64,000 bases of DNA from an uncultured Bacteroides sp. (GTDB taxonomy: Bacteria > Bacteroidota > Bacteroidia > Bacteroidales > Bacteroidaceae): the NCBI RefSeq assembly GCF_963677715.1, contig NZ_OY782496.1, positions 114,935 through 178,934 on the forward strand, in the 5' to 3' direction. Position numbers and translations under genes: made by a program. The notes beneath the pieces were generated by a model that worked only from the letters and a program-made list of their open reading frames with translations, had not been told where the DNA came from and searched no databases. Position 1 is the first letter of the stretch. Each line of letters opens with the position of its first letter. This document shows positions 57,728-64,000 of this stretch, one piece after another.

Positions 57728-58999
57728 TCACTCTTCTGTGTATCGCTCAATGGTCTGTTCCCTGTCCGGACCAACAGAAACAATCTTAACCGGTACGCCT
57801 AGTTGTTCTTCCAAGAAAGAGACATAGGCATTAAATTCTTCCGGAAATTCGTCTTCGCTTTGCATCTTAGTCATATCGGTTTCCCATCCGGGCAACTCTA
57901 CATAAACAGGTTCTACATCATCGTTGATATCATACGGGAAATAATCAATTTCTTCCCCGTCAACTTTATAAGCCACACAGGCTTTTATAGATTCGAACAT
58001 ATCGAGCACATCACTCTTCATCATGATTAGTTTCGTCACACCATTTATCATGATAGAATATTTGAGCGCCACAATATCTATCCACCCGCAACGGCGTTTA
58101 CGTCCGGTAACCGAACCAAACTCGTGCCCTAGCGTACAAATCTGATCACCAGTCTTATCAAATAATTCCGTAGGAAAAGGACCTGCACCCACACGCGTAC
58201 AGTAAGCTTTGAAAATGCCATATACTTCGCCTATTTTGTTAGGCGCAATTCCCAGTCCGGTACAAGCGCCGGCACATACGGTGTTAGAGGAAGTAACAAA
58301 GGGATAAGAACCGAAATCTATATCAAGCATTGTACCTTGCGCGCCCTCGCAGAGTATACTCTTATCGGCACTTAGCAAACGATTAATTTCATGTTCGCTA
58401 TCTACGAAATGAAACTGCTTGAGGTATTCAATGCCTTCAAACCAGGCTTGCTCCAGCTCCGTAAGGTCATATTTATAACCCAAGCCTTTAAGTATTAGCT
58501 CGTGCTTTGCTTTTGCTTCCGTATACTTCTGTTCAAAATCGCCCAGAATATCTCCTACGCGAACGCCGTTCCTACTCACCTTATCCGTATAAGTAGGACC
58601 GATTCCTTTACCGGTAGTGCCCACTTTCGATTCTCCCTTGGCGGCTTCGTAGGCCAAGTCAAGTATACGATGTGTTGGCAGAATGAGATGTGCTTTCTTT
58701 GAAATATGAAGTCTTTCTTTCAGCTTATGACCGGATGCTTCCAGAGCTTCAGCCTCTGCTTTGAACAGGGCCGGATCGAGTACTACACCATTACCGATAA
58801 TATTTACTTTATCTCCCTGAAATATACCCGAAGGAATGGAGCGAAGTACATACTTCTGACCTTCAAACTCAAGCGTATGTCCAGCATTCGGACCACCCTG
58901 AAAACGGGCTACCACGTCATATCTTGGAGTTAAAACATCGACAACTTTTCCTTTTCCTTCGTCGCCCCATTGCAAACCTAATAGAACATCTACTTTCAT
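57728..58999 (-). CDS. purA: Adenylosuccinate synthetase
   Basis: 423 residues, cytoplasmic. It joins IMP and aspartate with GTP to make adenylosuccinate for AMP synthesis. Motifs: GLQWGDEGKGKVVD (GTP loop), QGGPNAGHTLEFEGQKY, GTTGKGIGPTYTDKVSRNGVRVGD, LCEGAQGTMLDIDFGSYPFVTSSNT, and PFPTELFDKTGDQICTLGHEFGSVTGRKRRCGW. Length typical. Its start overlaps the fur stop (ATGA), so iron/redox regulator and purine enzyme are translated from one message, an arrangement I recall from other Bacteroides. Confidence 0.97.
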   Translation of the reverse strand: MKVDVLLGLQWGDEGKGKVVDVLTPRYDVVARFQGGPNAGHTLEFEGQKYVLRSIPSGIFQGDKVNIIGNGVVLDPALFKAEAEALEASGHKLKERLHISKKAHLILPTHRILDLAYEAAKGESKVGTTGKGIGPTYTDKVSRNGVRVGDILGDFEQKYTEAKAKHELILKGLGYKYDLTELEQAWFEGIEYLKQFHFVDSEHEINRLLSADKSILCEGAQGTMLDIDFGSYPFVTSSNTVCAGACTGLGIAPNKIGEVYGIFKAYCTRVGAGPFPTELFDKTGDQICTLGHEFGSVTGRKRRCGWIDIVALKYSIMINGVTKLIMMKSDVLDMFESIKACVAYKVDGEEIDYFPYDINDDVEPVYVELPGWETDMTKMQSEDEFPEEFNAYVSFLEEQLGVPVKIVSVGPDREQTIERYTEE

Positions 59000-59484
59000 T
59001 TTTCTTTCTTATTGTTATTATTTACTTTCTTTCTTTTATTAGCTCTGTCACACTTAGCGCATAATCCATATATATATAAGGAGTAATGAGACAATTGGAA
59101 TCTGTTTAGTCTGGTAGTCTCTATGGCATTCTGCAACACATCGTTTTTTAGTTCGGTTACCCTGCCGCATTGAGTGCATATCAAATGATGATGAGTTTCT
59201 CTGTTATATGATTTTTCGTACTGGGAAGAGTTACCGAATTGGTGTTTTATAACCAGGCGGGCATTGATAAGCAAAATAATAGTATTGTAAAGTGTGGCGC
59301 GGCTAACCCGGAAGTTCTCCTGATTCATCATTTGAGAATAGAGAGAGTCTATATCAAAATGCCCGTCTATAGAGTATATGGTATCGAGTATGGCATAGCG
59401 TTCGGGAGTCTTGCGATGCCCGTTTGCATTAAGATATTCAGTAAATATCTGCCTAACTGTCTCTTTCACATTCTGAATCTCCAT
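58996..59484 (-). CDS. Fur-family transcriptional regulator
   Basis: 162 residues. The winged helix (about 15-85; RKTPERYAILDTIYSIDGHFDIDSLY, RVSRATLYNTIILLI) and the dimer/metal domain (about 90-145; HHHLICTQCGRVTEL, YSLYIYGLCAKC) are complete. The two CxxC pairs are the structural zinc site; the His cluster resembles the regulatory site. Fur-type proteins repress iron- or peroxide-related genes; Fur, PerR and Zur cannot be told apart here. The tail (NKRKKVNNNNKKEK) is unusually basic. First gene of an operon with purA. Confidence 0.9.
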   Translation of the reverse strand: MEIQNVKETVRQIFTEYLNANGHRKTPERYAILDTIYSIDGHFDIDSLYSQMMNQENFRVSRATLYNTIILLINARLVIKHQFGNSSQYEKSYNRETHHHLICTQCGRVTELKNDVLQNAIETTRLNRFQLSHYSLYIYGLCAKCDRANKRKKVNNNNKKEK

Positions 59485-59507
59485 ATCGGCAAAAAAATTA
59501 GCGCCAA

Positions 59508-59515
59508 CAAAGTTA
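59508..59515 (-). promoter_or_regulatory. -7 element of fur-purA
   Basis: Minus-strand TAACTTTG, exact TAnnTTTG match, 24 bases upstream of the start. Confidence 0.5.
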
Positions 59516-59554
59516 ATCGTTTTTTATAAAAAATAAATGATAAGAAGAAGTTTT

Positions 59555-60220
59555 TTATAAATTCCCGACTACTTCATTAACCATCTTATACAATACTTGT
59601 TCTCTTTCATTTTCGGAAGAAACAAAGCCTTCTACCAATCGGCAAACGATAAATGCATGCGCTTCGCTATGTTCCATAAATTTACGAATGGCTAATATGG
59701 CGGCATTTCGCACAGTATATGAACCGGAGAGAACAGCCGTAACTGCCTGATCCAAAAACTCTTCGGCCACACGCTCTGCCATATCCCCTTTCTTAACCAG
59801 CAAACGGGCTATCACCAAAAAACCACATGTCTGCACATATTCACGCTCGTCGGCAATCCAATGAAATGATTTAGCCGGAGCATAAGGTAAATGTTGAAAC
59901 AAATTCATGCTGGTTAACTCTGCTATCTCTATATTTTGTATATCTTCTACCCAGATATCGGCTATCTCGGGAAAAAAGCTGTCTACCGGTTGCAACAGAC
60001 CCGCCATTATCTTGCACTCACGGATATTCTCTTTCCATAAGGCCTGAGCTAACGAATGATCTTTTTCATATCCCCCAGCTATCATTTTGATTCGGGGCAA
60101 CTCCACGCCAAAATTAAGTTTGTAGTTCAACCCTTTCTCGCGCATGCTTCGAGCCACAACACCATTCATCGAAAGTCTGAGTTGTGTTTTTATTTCTTTC
60201 AATTGTTCTGCTAGTTCCAT
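59555..60220 (-). CDS. DNA alkylation repair-like (AlkD) HEAT-repeat protein
   Basis: 221 residues, all helical: paired amphipathic helices in a HEAT-like arrangement (LNYKLNFGVELPRIKMIAGGY, SLAQALWKENIRECKIMAGLL, IADEREYVQTCGFLVIARLLVKKGD, FLDQAVTAVLSGSYTVRNAAILAIRKFM). The LWKENIRECK repeat resembles the AlkD/AlkC-type DNA glycosylase superfamily, which removes alkylated bases without base flipping. I did not find the full AlkD active-site set, so it may be a non-enzymatic member. It starts 5 bases after the dipeptidyl peptidase III gene and is co-transcribed with it. Confidence 0.65.
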   Translation of the reverse strand: MELAEQLKEIKTQLRLSMNGVVARSMREKGLNYKLNFGVELPRIKMIAGGYEKDHSLAQALWKENIRECKIMAGLLQPVDSFFPEIADIWVEDIQNIEIAELTSMNLFQHLPYAPAKSFHWIADEREYVQTCGFLVIARLLVKKGDMAERVAEEFLDQAVTAVLSGSYTVRNAAILAIRKFMEHSEAHAFIVCRLVEGFVSSENEREQVLYKMVNEVVGNL

Positions 60221-60225
60221 TATTA

Positions 60226-62175
60226 TCAGTTGTTTATAGAAGGTAGCGACGAATATTCTCTGCCGTAACGCAACATTTGTTCGGCATAACCTTCGTCGTA
60301 AGTAACCTTCACATCGGTTATTTCTCCAGTATTATCAGTCACCAACGTATAAACGGGATTAACAAATCCTTTATAAGGTGCCAGATTCAATTTCTTATAT
60401 CGCCTCAAAACTTCCTCATGTAGTATCGGATCTACTGTTACGGCATAACTCTCCACTAAATTCCGAGCGGCAAAGAAATCACCCGTCGATTTTATACGTT
60501 GAATTTCAGCCAATAGTTCTCCGAAAAGATTGCGTAATTTCTTATAATCACGAACAACGACATATGTTTTGCCTTCTTCTTTTATCATCTCCACGACCTT
60601 ATCGGGTGCTCCGTGCTCAAACACCCAGCGAGAGATAAGCTGACGATTGCGCATGTGAGCCTCTTCAATGCTATTGCCCTGTTTTATGCGCACTAATTGC
60701 GTCATCAAACCATTCATCAGAAAAGTATAGTACTCTGCCTTGTATGCCTCGTCATCAGGAATCAGCCCCAACCCTATCAGTTTAGGGTCGGCCATATAGT
60801 AAAGTCCGAAGAGATCGGCGCGTGCCTCTTCTATTGTAGCACCGTAAGCTTTAAGCGCGTCAGGGTCTACTCCCGGAAGTAGTTTTCCCGAACCATGCCC
60901 AAGACATTCATGCAAATCAGTGTGCAGGTTTCCGGTCAAATCAGCATACTTATCTATCCACATTTTTTCTACATCACTATACACAAATTCTTCATTAAAC
61001 CCATTCCCGTGGGAAGCTTTGTTATACGCATCGGTAATATTTCCAATCGTCACCGATTTGGAACCATGAAAATTACGAATCCAGTCAGAGTTAGGAAGAT
61101 TTATACCGATAGCTGTTGCAGGGTAAAGATCGCCTGCCAGAATAGCAGCCGTAATCACTTTAGCCGAGACACCTTTTACTTGCTCTTTTTTATAACATTT
61201 ATCTACCGGAGAGTGATCTTCAAACCACTGTGCATTGCTACTAATAAGCTCTGTGCGCCGGGTAGCCTCTAAATTTTTAAAATTAACCAGAGATTCCCAA
61301 CTCGCTTTCATCCCCAGCGGATCTCCGTATGTTTCCGTAAACCCGTTAATAAAATCAACACACGAATCCAACTCTTTCACCCAAAGGATGGAATATTCAT
61401 CAAACGTTTTCAGATCGCCGGTTTCATAATACTCTATCAATTTAGAGATAACAACTTCCTGAGCCTCATTTTCAGCAACATGCTGAGCTTCTTTGAGCCA
61501 AAAAACGATTTTTTCTATCGCCCGGGTATAAAGCCCGCCAACCCGCCATACATTCTCCGCCAGTTTACCGTTCTTTTTTATCAGGCGGCTATTCAATCCG
61601 TAAGAAATGGGCGTTTCATCATTTGTATTCTTCATTGCTCCATAAAAAGCCTCTGCCTCTTTTTGAGTAACTCCATCATAGAAATTGCAAGCCGAAGTCA
61701 AAACAAGATCTTCTCCGTTAGCTTGATTCACCCGCTTAGACATAATATCCGGATCGAATATAACAGGAAAGATTGCATGGCATAATTCCTCTACCGTTTG
61801 CCCTTCAAGCAAAGGCAATCTTGTAACATCAACACGTAATATTTCGTGCAGCAGGAAATCGGGCGTAAACTCCGGATTAAATTTTTCACTTCCATAGTGA
61901 TGATGAATGCCATTAGAGAACCACATTCGTTTCAGGTAAATCTCCAACTTTATATAATCAGGATTAGCTTTATCACCCTTATAATTTGTATATACCGCTT
62001 CAAGTACCCGACGAATGGTAAGGTTATATTTCCCATTCTGATCAAAAAGAATATCTCTGCCTTCAAGAGCAGCCTGTGTAAGAAAATAAACCAACTTCTT
62101 TTGTTTTAGCGATAATTTCTCAAAGCCAGTCACCTGATATCTTAATATTTGCAAATCAGCGAATTGATCTACCAT
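60226..62175 (-). CDS. Dipeptidyl peptidase III (M49)
   Basis: 649 residues. The M49 zinc motif HECLGH begins at His422 (Glu423 catalytic, His427), and the second motif EEARAD follows at about 450 with the third zinc ligand. SACNFYDGVTQKEAEAFYG, DWIRNFHGSKSVTIGNI and WVFEHGAPD are further family patterns. DPP III removes dipeptides from the N-terminus of short peptides. The protein starts MVDQFADLQILRYQVTGFE, with no signal peptide, and the upstream frame has a stop, so it is cytoplasmic as predicted. From memory, the B. thetaiotaomicron enzyme is about 675 residues, so a leader could have been lost. Confidence 0.92.
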   Translation of the reverse strand: MVDQFADLQILRYQVTGFEKLSLKQKKLVYFLTQAALEGRDILFDQNGKYNLTIRRVLEAVYTNYKGDKANPDYIKLEIYLKRMWFSNGIHHHYGSEKFNPEFTPDFLLHEILRVDVTRLPLLEGQTVEELCHAIFPVIFDPDIMSKRVNQANGEDLVLTSACNFYDGVTQKEAEAFYGAMKNTNDETPISYGLNSRLIKKNGKLAENVWRVGGLYTRAIEKIVFWLKEAQHVAENEAQEVVISKLIEYYETGDLKTFDEYSILWVKELDSCVDFINGFTETYGDPLGMKASWESLVNFKNLEATRRTELISSNAQWFEDHSPVDKCYKKEQVKGVSAKVITAAILAGDLYPATAIGINLPNSDWIRNFHGSKSVTIGNITDAYNKASHGNGFNEEFVYSDVEKMWIDKYADLTGNLHTDLHECLGHGSGKLLPGVDPDALKAYGATIEEARADLFGLYYMADPKLIGLGLIPDDEAYKAEYYTFLMNGLMTQLVRIKQGNSIEEAHMRNRQLISRWVFEHGAPDKVVEMIKEEGKTYVVVRDYKKLRNLFGELLAEIQRIKSTGDFFAARNLVESYAVTVDPILHEEVLRRYKKLNLAPYKGFVNPVYTLVTDNTGEITDVKVTYDEGYAEQMLRYGREYSSLPSINN

Positions 62176-62242
62176 ACAATCAATATTTTAAACTTTATAA
62201 GTTATGTTTTTTACTTCACTACGTAAGAGTACAGTCCAAATG

Positions 62243-62279
62243 GCAATCTATGGAAAAAGATAATTTTTCATAGATTGCA
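62243..62279. promoter_or_regulatory. Long hairpin in the leader of the dipeptidyl peptidase gene
   Basis: GCAATCTATG-AAAAA (62243-62257 region) pairs with TTTTTCATAGATTGC. It lies about 70 bases upstream of the start, so it could be a leader structure, or a terminator for upstream transcription. Confidence 0.4.
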
Positions 62280-62298
62280 TTAACAGGCTATAAAACAA

Positions 62299-62343
62299 GA
62301 AAAAAGGAAATACCTCAAAACAAATTCGAGATAATTCCTTTTC
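62299..62343 (-). terminator. Terminator of the AraC-type regulator gene
   Basis: GGAA-TA-CTC and GAG-TA-TTCC pair across an 11-base loop; the minus-strand end is CCTTTTTTC. Confidence 0.6.
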
Positions 62344-62365
62344 ATAAGATTTTAAAGAAGTGCTA

Positions 62366-62830
62366 TTACCTGTTCTTATCTAAGAATTTCTTACGATATC
62401 CGTTAGGTGTCTCACCTACGTTTTTGTAAAAAGCAGCATAAAAAGACTGGCGGTTAGCAAAACCAACCATTGCGCTAATCTCTTCTACATTCTTGTCGGA
62501 GTATCTTTTATCCGTCAACAAATGCATAGCATCTTTCACCCTATATTCATTCAACAAACAAGAGTAGTTCATTCCGAAGCGGGAATTTACTACAGCCGAA
62601 AGGTAGCGAGTATTGGTCTGCAACTCTTTGGCTAAATCTTTTGCCGAATAATCGGGATCTTTGTACTTCTTCTGTACTACAACGATATTCAATATCCTGT
62701 CGTACAACTCATCAGCCAACTCAGGTCTAATTAAAGATCTGTAAGCAGCCTTTTTTTCTTTCTTCTCCCTTAAATTATAAGGGCGTTTTTTAGGAGCTTC
62801 CTCCTGCTTTTTGTTTTCTAAATCACTCAT
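62366..62830 (-). CDS. AraC-type helix-turn-helix regulator (DNA-binding domain only)
   Basis: 154 residues: a basic, charged lead (NKKQEEAPKKRPYNLREKKEKK) and then an AraC/XylS double helix-turn-helix (about 58-150): DYSAKDLAKELQTNTRYLSAVVNSRFG, LLNEYRVKDAMHLLTDKRYSDKNVEEISAMVGFANRQSFYAAFYKNVGETPNGYRKKF. No ligand-binding or receiver domain is present. This resembles the C-terminal output of an HTCS standing alone. Target unknown; it is divergent from recQ. Confidence 0.85.
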   Translation of the reverse strand: MSDLENKKQEEAPKKRPYNLREKKEKKAAYRSLIRPELADELYDRILNIVVVQKKYKDPDYSAKDLAKELQTNTRYLSAVVNSRFGMNYSCLLNEYRVKDAMHLLTDKRYSDKNVEEISAMVGFANRQSFYAAFYKNVGETPNGYRKKFLDKNR

Positions 62831-63080
62831 TGAATTAACTGGTTAGGTTTGTTTCTAAATATACATTATAATTAATGCAACTTTTGATGTCACAAATTTC
62901 ATACATTTAATTTAAATATGCAACTTTTTAGTATACATTTTTTTGTTTAATAACAATCAAAAAGCTTGAAAAGGGTGATTCATAGCACACCGATAAGATT
63001 ATTTAACTATTAAATTAGGTTTTTTCAGCATTTATCGTGCAGCATTTAATGTCAATTTTTAATTTGTCGTATAATAAACG

Positions 63081-63088
63081 TAACTTTG
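63081..63088 (+). promoter_or_regulatory. -7 element of recQ
   Basis: TAACTTTG, exact TAnnTTTG match, 25 bases before the start codon, with T-rich DNA at the -33 distance. Confidence 0.5.
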
Positions 63089-63113
63089 TAAGCGAAATAA
63101 ATTAATCACGCTT

Positions 63114-64000
63114 ATGTTTCAAACACTAAAGACTTATTTTGGTTACGATGAGTTTCGTCCCCAACAACAAGAAATCATTCAAAACTTAATAAATAAAAAA
63201 GATGCATTAGTACTTATGCCTACCGGAGGAGGAAAGTCTATTTGTTATCAACTTCCGGCCATACTCAGTGAGGGTACGGCTATTGTTGTCTCTCCACTAA
63301 TATCACTAATGAAAGATCAAGTTGAATCGTTGCGGGCCAACGGGATTGAAGCCGGGGCACTAAATAGCAATAACAATGAAACCGAAAACGCAAATCTTCG
63401 TATTGCTTGCCTATCAGGAAAACTTAAATTGTTATATATATCCCCGGAAAGACTTATCATCGAAGCTGAATCTTTATTGAGAGATATTCAAATATCCCTT
63501 TTCGCCATAGATGAAGCACACTGCATTTCACAATGGGGACATGATTTTCGTCCCGAATATGCCCAAATGGGAATTTTACGACAAAATTTCCCGGAGATTC
63601 CAATTATAGCACTAACGGCAACAGCCGATAAAATTACACGTGAAGATATTATTCGTCAACTACATCTTAATGATCCAAGGGTTTTTATTTCTTCATTCGA
63701 CCGGCCTAATCTTAGTCTAACCGTCAAAAGAGGATACCAACAAAAAGAAAAAAGTAAAGCAATCTTGGAATTTATAGCCAAACACAGCGGAGAAAGTGGC
63801 ATCATATATTGTATGAGTCGCAGCAAAACAGAAACTGTTGCCCAAATGCTACAAAAGCAGGGCATTAATAGTGGAGTATATCATGCCGGATTGTCATCGC
63901 AAAACCGTAATTCAACTCAAGACGATTTCATTAATGACCGCATCCAGGTAGTATGTGCCACTGTAGCCTTTGGCATGGGAATTGATAAGTCGAATGTCCG
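63114..64000 (+). CDS. recQ: ATP-dependent DNA helicase RecQ (5' part, runs off window)
   Basis: The first 295 codons from the ATG at 63114. Superfamily 2 motifs are in order: Q-motif region [14 protein letters not shown], Walker [16 protein letters not shown], motif Ia [13 protein letters not shown], Walker [19 protein letters not shown] (with the RecQ aromatic loop), motif [10 protein letters not shown], then [19 protein letters not shown] and motif [18 protein letters not shown], where the window ends. It is a 3'-5' helicase for recombination and fork repair. Divergent from the AraC-type gene; 283 AT-rich bases lie between. Confidence 0.97.
   Translation, partial: MFQTLKTYFGYDEFRPQQQEIIQNLINKKDALVLMPTGGGKSICYQLPAILSEGTAIVVSPLISLMKDQVESLRANGIEAGALNSNNNETENANLRIACLSGKLKLLYISPERLIIEAESLLRDIQISLFAIDEAHCISQWGHDFRPEYAQMGILRQNFPEIPIIALTATADKITREDIIRQLHLNDPRVFISSFDRPNLSLTVKRGYQQKEKSKAILEFIAKHSGESGIIYCMSRSKTETVAQMLQKQGINSGVYHAGLSSQNRNSTQDDFINDRIQVVCATVAFGMGIDKSNV

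Overview
The window looks like chromosomal DNA of a Bacteroides-type gut bacterium (order Bacteroidales). It carries a SusC/SusD pair with a hybrid two-component system, several secreted glycoside hydrolases, DUF4270/DUF4907/DUF6249-type genes that I know from Bacteroidetes, an ISAon1-type insertion sequence, and many upstream regions with the Bacteroides -7 element TAnnTTTG. GroEL, GroES, PurA, HisS and RecQ read as ordinary Bacteroides housekeeping proteins. I saw no rRNA, tRNA or CRISPR array.

Layout. (1) 1-14023 is a secreted glycosidase cluster: GH95, GH2 and a GH71/99-like enzyme form one minus-strand operon; GH3 followed by a broken GH31 forms another; a plus-strand membrane-spanning regulator (kelch-type sensor joined to a SARP-like DNA-binding half) sits between them. 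The GH95 has Thr where fucosidases have His, which suggests alpha-L-galactosidase activity and, with GH3 and GH31, side chains of complex xylan. (2) 14180-18859 is a patatin-like lipase followed by a decayed region: a DUF4907 3' fragment abutting a pyruvate:ferredoxin oxidoreductase fragment, a crystallin-like lipoprotein, a broken IS remnant and one apparently intact ISAon1-like IS. (3) 18958-24391 is an envelope module (kelch lipoprotein plus DUF4907; divergent DUF4270 lipoprotein plus outer-membrane barrel), then a periplasmic C1 peptidase. (4) 24446-30414 has a LytS/LytTR pair and an etfB-etfA-acyl-CoA dehydrogenase operon.

(5) 30802-40000: a GH9-CE4 fusion, threonine aldolase, an ECF sigma factor with twin divergent autoregulated promoters, a small winged-helix protein and groESL. 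(6) 38894-41316: a glycosyltransferase, a flippase-like protein and a previously uncalled 53-residue membrane protein. (7) 41759-54610 is a compact polysaccharide utilization locus: GH130, MFS transporter, an unassigned 577-residue lipoprotein, SusC, SusD and a hybrid two-component sensor. It is followed by a candidate small RNA and a 22-nt periodic repeat. (8) 55386-64000: hisS, a zinc metallopeptidase, fur-purA, an AlkD-like protein with dipeptidyl peptidase III, an AraC-type regulator and the start of recQ.

Best leads: the transmembrane SARP-like regulator, the GH130 locus whose only candidate extracytoplasmic enzyme is unassigned, the twin ECF promoters, the scar joining two gene fragments, the candidate +1 frameshift in the IS, and the candidate small RNA.
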